Assembly (NCBI RefSeq): GCF_029227915.1
Contig: NC_079876.1
Span: 19,592,001 to 19,656,000 of the forward strand
Reading direction: 5' to 3'
From: Hydractinia symbiolongicarpus
Lineage: Eukaryota > Cnidaria > Hydrozoa > Anthoathecata > Hydractiniidae
DNA length: 64,000 bases
Positions 38,795 to 50,225 of this stretch are shown here, in pieces. The translations under genes and the position numbers were made by a program. Position 1 is the first letter of the stretch. Every line of letters begins with the position of its first letter. Under the pieces are notes generated by a model that ran no database searches, was not told the DNA's origin, and worked only from the letters and a program-made list of their open reading frames with translations.

Positions 38795-39150
38795 CTAGTC
38801 GATAAGGCCCGTGGAAAAATCCACTTAAGCAGAAGGACAATGGAAAAGTAGGTTGTTTTAGATTTTTTGCTGACGTCAGCAGTGCAGTTACAAAAATATT
38901 TGGCAAAATTTAGTTTATTCGTTGCCTGTACTATGCAGATGTTAAAACGCTGACCAAGAAAATGTATATGATCATATCTTTTTGATAAGCAGTTAATGAG
39001 ACATAAGGGTTTTAACATTTTGCTGATGTCAGCAATGGCCGGTCGAACCCCCCAAATTTTTTTTAGAAATTTGTATACCTGCTGCCTTCATTGTATAGGT
39101 CTTGAAACGCTTATCAAGAAAATGTATAGGATCGCGTATTTTATTGATAA
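38795..39150 (-). mobile_element. Non-autonomous Helitron (copy D), truncated
   Basis: It abuts copy C head to tail: CTAGTCGATAAGGCCCGTGGAAAAATCCAC starts right after the terminal GA of C. GCTGACGTCAGC lies at 38869-38880. Homology to copy B stops near 39150, so the 5' portion (minus sense) is missing. Confidence 0.7.
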
Positions 39151-39715
39151 TAGTTTTAGCTTTATAGATATTTCGAAGAATAAAATGAATTATCCGTAGT
39201 AGTCATTTACTCCATAAGCATCTTACAGCCCTAATTGTCAAAAATGCAAAGTGCAATAGCCAAAAGGTATTGTGTTTTAGACTGTTCTAAGGGAATTGGC
39301 ACAAACAGTAAATATTTATTACCTATACTTTCTGAGTTTTAAAAATTTAAGCCTGTAATATGAAGCTGATTCTTTTGTGGCCAAAGTGCACGGTAAAAAT
39401 ATTACCTTTACGCCACATATTACCTCATATAAGACACTACTATAACCCTTCGGTTGAGAATTTATCTCTGCCGTTGTTCCTTTTTTCCGCATAGAAACTT
39501 TAAGCTGTCATTGTGTATGATAGACCATGTTTTAGTCAGATTGATACGACAAGCTAAATCTTCATACAGATAGCATTTAATCAAGAAAAATGCTAATGAA
39601 AATTTTCTGCCATGTAGAGACCCTTATTAAAATGTAGAATTTTTATCTTCGAAATATCCCATTGCTTTCCTTAAAATACCAAATTTCTCTACTCAATGAA
39701 ATGTTTTTTCTCTGA

Positions 39716-39743
39716 CTCTGAGCATAGTCATAAGAAAAAGAGA
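39716..39743 (+). repeat. Left 28-bp inverted repeat of a 7-kb composite
   Basis: CTCTGAGCATAGTCATAAGA... at 39716-39743 matches the reverse complement of 46646-46673 with one mismatch (24 nt without any). It lies about 120 bp before the THAP frame, where a transposase terminal repeat would be expected. Confidence 0.7.
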
Positions 39744-39847
39744 GTGTGAGGAATCGCGCGGCTCTATTGTTTATGTTTTTGTTAGCAGAATATACCACGT
39801 ACCCAGCGCTTTGACTGCACGCTTGTGTTGAAAAATGGCGCATTTAA

Positions 39848-41300
39848 GTGGTTAGTTACTGTAAACATAGGAATAACAAACATTTAAACAGAATTATATT
39901 CAACATCCCTGGCGAAAATTGCTCTATACACGGTTGCACAGTTTCACGAAGGGCTAAATATAAAGGTCTATCTATTTTTAAAGTTCCTGCTGGTGAGAAT
40001 CAATTTGACAAGTCGTGGAGAGAAAATATAGTTGCTGTTGTGATAAGAGATAGGGAAGTTGATCATGCTCCAAATGATAGAATTCAAAGGGAGAAAGTAT
40101 ATATTTGTGAAAAGCACTTCAGCGAATGTCAAATGAATCATAATCACTCTAGCAAAACCACACTTGAAATATTTATCACCGTCGAAAACTGGTGTTTCCT
40201 CAGAAGTGAGAAGCATTGTAATTCCCTTAACATTTTTATTTGCAAATTTTGCTACTACCAATGTCACATCAATTCAATTGTTTTCTCTCCTTTGGAAAGC
40301 AGTTGGCGTACTGGAGAGAAAATGTGGCAAAAAATTTGTTGGTGTCACAAGTGATGGAGCATCGTCAAACCTACGAATGTACCATATGCACCTACTTCAT
40401 CTCAGATCCACCACACTTAATTAAAACAGCCCGCAATTGCCTGAGTAATTCTCTTGCAGGAAGATGTACCAAAAGCATGTGGAATGATGGAAGTTATATC
40501 ACCTGGAACCATATTTCAAAGTTATTCCTTGATGACTTAGACTGTGAATTACATCTTGTTCCCAAAATAACAAATGCCCCATCAAGCTCACACCATATTC
40601 AGTCATGAATGTACGTCTGACAGCACAAGTGTTAAGCGAATCTGTCTTTAACCCTCTTCAATTGTATAGACCACCATAAGCTAAAGCAACTGCCAAATAT
40701 TGTAATATGTTCGACAAATTTTTGACTGTCTCAATGTCAAGAATACCAAAGAAGCAGCAATTAAACTTAAACCATTTATTAAACCGTACACATCTGTTGA
40801 TGATGAAAGATTCTTATGGTTGACCGAAACATTTCTGGGATATTTCAAAACATTGAAATCCTTCAATTGCTGATAGGCCTAGTAATTTCACAGATAATGC
40901 TAGAGCAAATATGTTTGTCTCATGGCAAACCTACCAAGGAATTAAAATCACTGTCCATTCTACTGTTGAATTAATTTAGTATTTAATTAATAATGGAGTT
41001 CCATATGTACTGACAGAAAGATTTTGTCAAGATCACCTGGAAAACTACTTTGGTCATAGGAAAGATAACCCGTGATTTGGGTTATAATGACAACACAATT
41101 AGAACACAAAAGATTTTCCGACCCATAGCTGGTAACTGTCATGAAATTGATGTTAAAACTGTGCCATGCTGTAAGAGCAATTAAACACAATTGGAAAAAA
41201 GAGGAAACTAAAAATGGTTTTTTTTATAGCCACACATTTATAAAAACATTAAATTGGCTTAATAAGCAAGAACAAGCACTGTATTCCAAATGATGACAGG
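39848..41300 (+). pseudogene. P-element/THAP9-like transposase, N-terminal and core (broken)
   Basis: A THAP zinc finger (C-x4-C in CSIHGC near 39930, FKVP, then CEKHF, the C-x2-H pair, near 40110) begins the protein. Frameshifts follow, and three overlapping frames then carry the transposase core: LLWKAVGVLERKCGKKFVGV then TSDGASSN near 40340-40375, DPPHLIKTARNCL near 40407, and [18 protein letters not shown] near 41010. These follow the order in P-element-type transposases, where an RNase-H-like core is joined to a THAP DNA-binding domain. Many stops make it dead. The C-terminal continuation is not on this strand. Confidence 0.65.
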
Positions 41301-41493
41301 TAATATCAATTTAAAGCTTTTATCTGCTTAACACAAACATTGATAAAAAATATTTTAAAATACCTTATAACCTATATACACTACCTGGACCTTTTTGTAG
41401 ATATCATGTGTCAAAATAATATTGTTTTAAAATTTGCTGCTATAAAAATAGCAGTTTCAACAGGTTTATAGTCACTGTTCTGGACTGTTGGTG

Positions 41494-42317
41494 TCAATGT
41501 CCATCTGAAAGATTGCTTGAAGATTTCTTGATTTCAGTGCGTAGAGATCGAGCTTTTTTCTGTTTTGATGCAATTTTGTGGAGCTCACATTTATCTTTCA
41601 CAAATGAAAAAACACGAACACGAACATAAAGCATGATGAGATGCTCAAGTAAGTTCATTGCTAATTCTTTTGTGACTTTTTCAGTTGAGTGTGATGTTAT
41701 TTTGTTGTAACTACAAAGGACAACAGAGTTCTCAAGCAGGTCTGAAACAATTTTCTTACCATCAATTGTATGGTGAAAATTAGCAGTCGCAGCACGGACT
41801 TCAAGTTCTGCACAACAGAAAATTCTGAAAACATCATCGGTTACTGACAATAACCCTCCTTGATATTTACTAAATCGGAATTTTAATCGTCTTCCACAAG
41901 ACACGACTTTCCAGCTAATAAGATGTCCAAACTTTGAACACCACTAAGATATTGAATTATGTTTCTTTCTTTGGGTGAGAAATTCACATGGGAAGGAAAT
42001 TCTACAGTGTTTTCTTTTACAGTTGAATTAGTGAGATGAGCAAGTATGTGGTTAGTCACTTCAAAACCAAGGAGAATAGAGCTTCAATTTGATAAATTTC
42101 TGAAAACAATATTTTCAGACACAGATTTGTAGAAGGCCGGATAAAACTTTTCAGCATCGCCTTTAAAACTACCAATCACATCTCTGACAAAACTATAGGA
42201 AAAGTTTGTATCGTTGTTTATAATAACATAATTGAATTTAATTTCGTATGTATGGCCAAGGCCGTTCACGTGGTTTTTAAAGTGTTTAAAGGGCGTACAA
42301 GGCATGGAAGCGCTCAA
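41494..42317 (-). pseudogene. Minus-strand mobile-element protein C-terminal fragment
   Basis: Reading from 42317 down, blocks FYPAFYKSVSENIVFRNLSN, then SPKERNIIQYLSG and GGLLSVTDDVFRIFCCAELE end in LYVRVRVFSFVKDKCELHK. A KARSLRTEIKKSS tail closes it. The pattern is that of a transposase-like C-terminal region seen in cnidarian repeats, but I cannot name the family. It converges on the THAP/P-like frames, so it is either a separate element or an inverted piece of the same one. A stop near 41905 and frame changes break it. Confidence 0.4.
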
Positions 42318-42368
42318 TTAGTTTTTGAACCGTACACGTTAAAACTGTTTGTCCACAATTCACTTAAA

Positions 42369-43119
42369 ATGACTGAGCAACAAGAAGCGTCAATGGACAC
42401 AAATAACGCTGAACCCGACATACTACAACATCTAACAAACTACTTTGACCGTAAATTCCAAGAACAGAACGAAAATCTAGAACAGAGGCTTACCACTGGA
42501 TCGAAAAACTTGGAAAAACGTCTTCTGGAGCAGCACAAGATCAGTAAAACCGAATTTAAATTCAGAGGTAATAAAATACAACATAAATTCAATAGCGATT
42601 TAATTCAAAGCCTAGAAATAATAAAACAACTAGTAAAAGATGGTTCGATTACAAGATCTTCCTAAAAGATTGATAATGTCATAGATGATCTCCACAAGCG
42701 AAACAAATGTATCCGTTTCGCAGATAAATCTCCGGCTGGATGGGCTGCTGTCTACGAATACTTATCCAACGATCTTGCCAGCGATTCAGAGGATGACAAA
42801 AAGATGAAGGCTGCGGAAAACCGGGCTCTGAACAAGAAAAAGGCGACCAAGAGAAAGTCAACCTTCGAGCATGTTCCACGTCGGCCCCCATACCAGTCTT
42901 CCTCATTCACACACCCTTTGCAGCATCAAAAATTTTATCCCCTTCGGCTCACAATCTGCACCTCCGGGGAGGCCTATCTTTGGGCTATCTCAACAGCAAC
43001 CAAGATTCGCGAATCAATACCAGCGAAGTTACCAACAGCCACAACAGCGATCTCTGTGTTTCGGATGCAGAAAACAAGGACATTGGCGAAAGTACTGCCC
43101 TGACCTCAAACAACCCTAA
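42369..43119 (+). pseudogene. DIRS/Ngaro-like retrotransposon gag (two lesions)
   Basis: From ATG at 42369 (MTEQQEASMDTNNAEPDIL) the frame shows a coiled-coil-like N-terminus (residues about 25-75). It has an in-frame TAA at 42663 and continues in the same frame to about 42915, where a frameshift moves it. It ends with a CCHC zinc knuckle (CFGCRKQGHWRKYCP) near 43060-43104. Gag proteins package the element RNA. It overlaps the start of the polymerase frame, which lies in the +1 frame. Confidence 0.7.
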
Positions 43120-43141
43120 AGAAAAGGCAAAAGTTAAGTGT

Positions 43142-44308
43142 GATACTGTTTCTACTGTATATAATTTTTCTGAATGCAATAGGTCTTATTCGCGCCAAGC
43201 TAATCCTCCACATACCGTGAAGGGCAATCTCAGGCCGTGTCTACCTTACTGGGAGAACATAGGCACTAATAAAACTATTTTAGAACTTGTAAAATACGGA
43301 TACAAAATTCCCTTTTTCACCACCCCTAAAAAGGCTTCTTTCAAAAACAACTGTTCGGTTCTTGACAATGAAGATTTTGTAAATAAGGAATTACACGAGT
43401 TACTTAAAACCGGAAGAATAAAAGAGATGGCTACTGAGCCACACGTGGTTAATCCACTGAGCGTTAGTTCGTCCAAAAGTAAGAAGAGACTTATTCTTGA
43501 CCTGAGACATGTAAACAAACACGTGTACAAACAAAAAACCACATTCGATGATTGGAAGATTTTCGGAGAATTTGTTGTGGAAAGTGGTTTCATGTTTAAT
43601 TTTGACATAAAACAAGGCTATCATCACATAGAAATTGCTCCAGAGCATCATAAATATTTAGGATTTTCTTGGTTGACAAATGGCGAAAAAAGGTATTTTG
43701 TTTTTACAGTCCTACCGTTTGGTCTCTCTTCTGCCCCCTTTATTTTCACAGAAGCAATGCGAGTCCTCGTAAAGCACTGGCGGGGACATGCTATAAAATT
43801 TGCATGTTTTGTTGATGACGGCGCTGGCACAAGCAATACCTATGAATCGACTCTGAGGGCGCCAAATTTCGTCCGAGACTCGCTTAAGAAGTCTGGGTTT
43901 GTCGCAAACAACGACAAGTCTCTGTGGGGTCCCACTCAAAACATGACATGGCTCGGCGTTGGTCTAGATCTGAAGAAAAAACTTTTTTCTATACCTTCCC
44001 AGCGATTAATTTCTACTCTTTCGAGTTTACAATTCATTCTTGATTCCCTACCGTACACGTCAGCGCGAAAATTAGCAAAATTTTGCGGAAAAATCATATC
44101 CATAAAATTTGTTATAGGCAATTTGGCCCAACTGAAAATTAGACGAGTTTATTATCTTATTGAATCGCGAATATCATGGGACTCCCGAATGAACATGTCA
44201 CACGCTTCAGAAGCTGTGAAAGAACTGTTCTTTTGGAAGAACAATCTGCTAAAACACACTGAGAGACCAATGACACGGGGATTTCCCCTGGTTAATCGTT
44301 TGTTCTGA
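43142..44308 (+). pseudogene. DIRS/Ngaro-like reverse transcriptase
   Basis: A long open frame (from about 42980) encodes the reverse transcriptase. RLILDLRHVNKHVY near 43490, FNFDIKQGYHHIEI near 43598 (motif A), FTVLPFGLSSAPFIFTEAM near 43703 (motif B), and CFVDDGAGT near 43804 (catalytic DD). The thumb region then carries SLWGPTQNMTWLGVG near 43920. It is open over about 440 codons. A frameshift in a CCCC run at 44285-44288 separates it from RNase H. Its relation to tyrosine-recombinase elements is set by the downstream recombinase. Confidence 0.85.
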
Positions 44309-45116
44309 TGCGAGCGATACAGGGCTGGGTGCACACACGTGGCACAAGAATAGAATGCATATTTCTATTAAGAATTTCACACTAACGGAAAGCCTAATGC
44401 ACTCCACGTGGAGAGAGCTATACGCTATACAATATTCGCTACAATCAATAAAATCAGTTTTATGCAACAAAACAGTACTTTGGAAGACAGATAATTACGC
44501 GAGCCATTGTATAATACAAAGAGGCAGCTCAAAGGAAAACTTACAGATATTGGCAGAAAATATTTTTGATATTTGTAAGAATCAAAAAATAGATTTAAAT
44601 GTCGAATGGGTCCTAAGAAACCAAATTCGATACGCTGATAAATTAAGTCGTTATACGGACACGGACAATTGGGAAATCACAAAAAGCTTTTTCGAATACC
44701 TAAACAGGCTCTGGGGTCCATTCACCGTAGATAGGTTTGCTAATGACGAAAACAAAAAGGTGAGCAGGTTCAACTCAAAATATTATTGTCCGGAAACTGA
44801 ATGCGTAAACGCCTTTAATACCTCGTGGGAAAACGAAAATAATTTACTCGTGCCCCCGATTCAAACTATATCAAAGGTTTTAAAACACATGCAGACCTGT
44901 AAAGCTTCGGGCACACTGGTGGCCCCATACTGGCCTTCGTCAGCGTTTTGGCCATTTTTAACTGATTCAACAGGGGACTTCAAAAAATTTATTAAAAACT
45001 TCAGGATCTTTGACAATCCAAATTTATGCGTTACTCAAGGAGAGTGCAAAAAATCCGCCATAGGTTCAAAGCATTTTAAAAGCAAAATAATAGCTTTCAA
45101 ACTGCAATTTACATAA
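44289..45116 (+). pseudogene. DIRS/Ngaro-like RNase H and downstream domain
   Basis: It continues with WLIVCSDASDTGLGAH (first RNase H aspartate) at 44289, WRELYAIQYSL near 44410 and WKTDNYASHCII near 44483. DKLSRYTDTDNW follows near 44637. The C-terminal segment DRFANDENKKVSRFNSKYYC and LVAPYWPSSAFWPF is the part usual after RNase H in DIRS-order elements. The frame is intact from the CCCC frameshift to the TAA at 45114. Confidence 0.8.
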
Positions 45117-45199
45117 ACCGAAACCACAGGGACAGCGACGGTGTCGTCACTGGACTAAGACATGCAGTCACTGGACAAACAAAAAACTCTTAAAATCAA

Positions 45200-46224
45200 T
45201 AGGCAATGTTTCTTACATTTTAGAACTCTTTACAAGTCATTTTACGCAACATTTGGAAAACGAAACTTTGAGGCATTTAGCAGAAGATCTACCAGAATAT
45301 ATCTTAAATTCCAGGGCGAATAACACGATAAAAACGTACTATTATTCTTTTAATTCATGAAATGCATGGTGTCAAAAATATTCTGCATCAAAATTACCAG
45401 CTCTACCGCTAACAGTTGCGTTGTACATACTTAACCTAACCCAAATGAACAATTCTTATCCTAAAATCGAAATCGCATTCTACGCTATCCAGTATTTTCA
45501 CAATTTGACAGGCTACAATAGCCCATGCGACCACACTTTACCAAAAAATATGCTCGAAGCCGCTAAACGCCTACTACAACATCAAACTCGCAAGAAAGAC
45601 ATAATTACGGTTGAACATTTGCACGCATTACATAAACAACTTGTTAAAAGCGAAGCTGTTAACCTTTACAAAGTTAGAACTTTTAATATCTTTTTCTTGG
45701 GATTCTGTGGCTTTCTTAGGTTTTCGGAAATTAGTAATCTGAAAAGATGTGACGTCAATTACAAAAATAGCTTTATGAAACTGTTCATAGCGAAAAGCAA
45801 AACAGATATCTACAGAGAAGGACACTGGGTTTACATCAGCGCTTGCGGAAATGGGATCTGCCCAGTATATAATTTAACTGAGTATATGAAATATGTACCT
45901 GCTGAGCCTGATTCCTATCTGTTTAGAGCGGTCACAGTTACATCAAACAACAAATTCGGAAGTTTTAAAAAGATGAATCGCCAAATCAGGTACACAACAA
46001 CGAGAGAAAATGCACTCGATGCACTGCCATCAATCGGATTGGATAGGAGAAGATTTGGACTCCACAGCCTACGTGCTGGAGGAGCAACAGCAGCGGCAAA
46101 TGCAGACGTCCCAGACCGTCTTTTTAAACGACATGGTAGATGGCGTTCGGAGACAGCCAAAGATGGTTATGTGGAGGACGACGCAGAGCATTTACTATCT
46201 GTTACAAGGAATCTAGGCCTTTGA
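45200..46224 (+). pseudogene. DIRS/Ngaro-like tyrosine recombinase (one internal stop)
   Basis: Its N-terminal core-binding part lies at about 45208-45357 and is cut by an in-frame TGA at 45358-45360. The frame then stays open to 46224. The catalytic set is complete: Arg in CGFLRFSEISNL (near 45715), HSLRAGG near 46063, HGRW near 46130, and the nucleophile Tyr in KDGYVEDD near 46170. Such recombinases integrate a circular DNA copy without a DDE integrase. Apart from the TGA it would be complete, so this is a young copy. Confidence 0.85.
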
Positions 46225-46645
46225 AACACCTACTAACCCTAACTTTTTCGTACATAACTACTACTACTAGTCGAAGTTCTTTGAGTCTTCCCTGTCGCAA
46301 AAATAAGAAAATAAATAAGGTTATTTTCGGTTGAGGGCAGCGAATTAGAAAATAATTGACAAATTCATTTCTGGTCTTCTCACTATAGCATTCATCTTTA
46401 GAAAGTTTACTTGTACTTAACTATGCTTGCTTACTTGGGCTCACTTCTTAAAGTAAAGCGGATGTAGCTTGGTTTCAGCAGTAGTGAGGTTGTTGTCATT
46501 TAACTGGTTTTGTGACTGACGATGTTTCGCATTTCGGTGTCTTGTAAGTGTCCGTGCTGTCTTAAACCGGCCACCCTTATTTAAGAAACATATCGGCTTG
46601 TGAACAATAGGAACGCATTATAGACGGCCCGGAATTACCAGACTA

Positions 46646-46673
46646 TCTCTTTTTCTTATGACTATGCTCTGAG
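46646..46673 (-). repeat. Right 28-bp inverted repeat of the composite
   Basis: Reverse complement of 39716-39743 with one mismatch. It lies about 420 bp after the recombinase stop. Confidence 0.7.
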
Positions 46674-46801
46674 AGGTGAGATTAAAAGACCTAATTACAT
46701 TTCAAATCAATAAATCTGCTTTTACCAATGTTATTTCATTTTTGATTTTTACGAAAAAGATCAAGGAAGCCCTTTTTAATCTTTGATTTGGAACACTTGT
46801 C

Positions 46802-46839
46802 AATGTATACAGCCGACTCAATGTATACAGCCGACTCAT
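46802..46839. repeat. Tandem 19-bp duplication
   Basis: AATGTATACAGCCGACTCA occurs twice back to back. No role is apparent. Confidence 0.7.
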
Positions 46840-46859
46840 TGTTTACAACTCACTTAGGT

Positions 46860-49800
46860 TAGGTTACTTCTGCAAAGTTATTTGATTAAATCCCAACTCT
46901 GTGTGCTAATTGTCGCTGATAAAATTTCGGGACGTGGATTATTCCGTAAAGATGACGTGTTAGAAAGTGCGACCAGCGTTTTTTTAAAGCGCAACTCAAC
47001 CTACGTATATAAAAAAAGAAACACTTTCGCAGCCTACCGGGTGCAGAGCATTCGGGTGTTGAAAAATAGCCGAAAAAGTGTAATTGTTTTATTATTTTCG
47101 TGAGGTGATGCAGTTATAAAATTTATGAATCAGCCCAGAATTAGCTTAATTCAGAAATTCTTATAATTTTAAGAACGAATACATGCCATAAAAAATGTTT
47201 TTAACAAATATAACTAACTATAGCTGTAAAAATAGCTGTTTCTTTTCGCATCTGTTAATTAATAACATTCACAAACTTTTTAGCGTCCAAAAACTCTGTC
47301 AATAACTACTTAATCCTCAGTGTTATTATTAAATAGGCTCATAACAATAGCCAATCAGTGTAAATCCAGTGAAAGTTAATAAATGATTTTCCATGCCTAG
47401 TAAAAAAAACCTATAAAAGAGAGACAAACAGTCCTGGGATCGAGGTTGTAATCTGATTTTTACTAAGCTGTAACTTGGATTGTGGCTGCCACCACTAGCT
47501 AAAAAGCAAAAGTACCCAAACGCTAGGCCGCAACAAAATTTTCAAAATTATTTAGTATATATGCTAACTAAACGCGGTTAGGTAACCAATAGTCACCTTT
47601 ACTGTAACATAAACTTGGCCTACATGGTTTATTCATTGCTCATAATTTATTTGCAGGCTGTGTTTTTATTTAAACTGACCATAGAGACCTCCATGAACCG
47701 ACGATAAAATTTGAAACTTTAACGAAAACTTATTTTAAATAATAAAATTACTGTGTAGCTAACTATTTTATTTAAACGGGGTAACGAAAATTTTTTTGCT
47801 GTGTTTTAATTAAATTAAAGTGGCGAATATTTTTTGAAAAGAACGTTACGTCTGAAAAGACGTACTGCTGCAAGCCCTTCACACATACGCACGAAATGGT
47901 TTATCAATGCTAATCACTCAACTCGCTGTCATTGACGATTATTTTGAACTTCCACAGGAAATTATTCCGCAAAACAACAATTGCGTGGTGACTGTCTTTT
48001 CTAATACGGGGGTAACGACTAGTTGTAGTCTGTGTTTTTACATCAAAAATTAAAATGAAACAAAAAATTAAAAAGGAAACGGTAAGTAATTTCTAAAGAT
48101 AACATTTATTATTATAAACATCTTTTATAACATTTTATAAAAACATTTCATAAGAACATTGTTAGGCTAAGGGCTCAAAGATTCAAAATTTAATGTTCTT
48201 ATAAAAAAATCCATACGACAATTTGAAAAAGAATAAAGAGTATTTGCATTGTGACGAAAAATCTTGTATTAGATTTATACGATCGTAAAAATTATTTGTA
48301 AAACATACGTATATTTTGATTTACAATGAAATCATGATTTGAGTGAAGTACAAAAAAACAGCTCAAGCTATTTAAAAGAGATATAATTCCTTAGAGTCCA
48401 GAGTTCAAGTTAGGGCGCGATTGTTTGTTGTTTAAAGTTTCTTGTCGAATATCAATTACTGTGTGAAGATCACAAAATATGTGCGACATTTCAGCCTTCA
48501 CGTCATTAAATAGATCTTCATCGAAATTACGAATGCCGATAATGTGATCAACGTTCTAGTTGTCAAAATGCTTCCGTACAAAATTTACAAAATTGCTTAT
48601 CAAAAAAACAAACCGTGTAACTTGGCCAAAATTTATAAAACTTATACCTGGGAGGATGCAAAAATAAAATCAGAAACAAGGCAGGAATCCTTGCGTGCAA
48701 GTTTGTCAAAAATTTCTCCATGCTTTAAAATTTCATTTCTTAAACACTTTAAAATTCAATGCAATCGAAAGCGATGAGAGATCATCACCCCAGTGGGGAC
48801 TAAGCTTAGTTGAGAAAAAGAATACATAAAATATTGCGACTAGCTATATAAGGAACTTTGCTAACATAAACAAAACTAGTAGTAACGTAACTAGTAGTAA
48901 CGTAAGTTCAGCTAAAAGATATCGAAAGTCTTCTCTGTCGCACTCTCCTGTCTGCACGGATTAGCTAGTGTATATTTCCACAAATAAGCAACACTTTACG
49001 AATCAAAGTATATCTTAGGTAACTCTAAAATAATTTTTGCAGTTTAAAGAGACATCAGCTTTCTGTTTTAGCTCGTTGAGCCAGCACCAAGAAATGTCTA
49101 TTAAAGAAGTTTTAAATCCAGTAAAATACGCAATTTGAACGAACTCGAATTCAGTGTGATAAAAATGAATTGCTAAATCTCCTATTAAACATTTTTTGTG
49201 TCTAACGGACACCTTTTCTAACATTCCTTACAGTTAAATACCTTATAGGAGAACTAAATATCCCAAAAAGACGAGAGTTTTGGTGGCCAACAACCTCCAC
49301 TCTGTTTTTGTTTGTTGAATTCTCAAGATAGATATACGTCTGTCGCGGAAAAAGGGAAATGTAGTGCAGGGACATCTTACGTCAATCAATACAGTAGTAC
49401 CTCTGATCTATTACAACTTTGATCAAATATCAACACAAATTACTGTCATCAACTCTATTTTATACTATAATTCACAGATGAAATAGTTTAGGCATAGTAG
49501 ATTCTTGTTCAATTTCGTATGAATATACTACATAGCTTTTTTTAAAGACATTATTTATTAAAAAAGAACTATTTTTAAACACAATGTTGTATCTGTCTTA
49601 AAAACGCATAGTACTTGTCATGCTTGTGAATGTGGTAGTTGTTCATTGAGCGAATGCGAAACAAGTGATACAGAGTCGAAAATACATATGTAAGTATACT
49701 TGATCTTTGTCATGTGTTTTGCAACAGATATACAGATTATATTGAAATGATTATTAAAGATTAGCTCATTCCATATTACCTTTGATACAACCTTCATTTT

Positions 49801-50200
49801 TTCCATACAATCTTCAATGAAAGCTTTATTTTATTTAATATGACGTCTCTGACTGATCAAGTCGAATGTGAAACAAAGTAAATTCTTGAGTAAAAAATAT
49901 TTTTAAAAAAGCAATTCGTATCAAAATCATGTGTTATATTTTAGCTGTTTATTTCGCAAGAACAATAACAAGATATTTAATTTGTCTTCATAACGTTTTT
50001 TTCCTAATTGTTTGTTTTCAGGTGTTAGAAGTTACAAAATTAATTGCTATTAAGCCTGTAGGCAAGAATTTTATTTTCAGCCTTCTCCGTAACGAGATGT
50101 TTTATTACGCGAACACGAATTAATTATAGTTTAAACTTCATTATAATTTTTTTTGCCTAAAGAAATTGTTTTGTTTGGTATTTTAAATTTTCTTTATTTA
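46860..50200. other. AT-rich non-coding stretch
   Basis: It holds dispersed-repeat copy 2 at 47440-47580 (partner 34555-34700) and a short duplication of AACTAGTAGTAACGT at 48873-48902. Otherwise I see no gene. The frames at 46882, 48544, 49015 and 49929 lack motifs. Confidence 0.35.
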
Positions 50201-50225
50201 GCTAATTACGTTGTTAAATCTCATC

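Noticed and set aside
42679-42906. Minus-strand frames across the DIRS-like element (42679-46160)
   Set aside because: Shadows of the plus-strand gag, reverse transcriptase and recombinase frames.
46882-47103. 73-residue plus frame at 46882 and a similar one at 48544
   Set aside because: No family resemblance and no flanking exons.
49929-50123. Hydrophobic frame just before the VCBS gene
   Set aside because: The real start with a signal peptide and a correct donor lies at 50226; this frame has no compatible splice to it.
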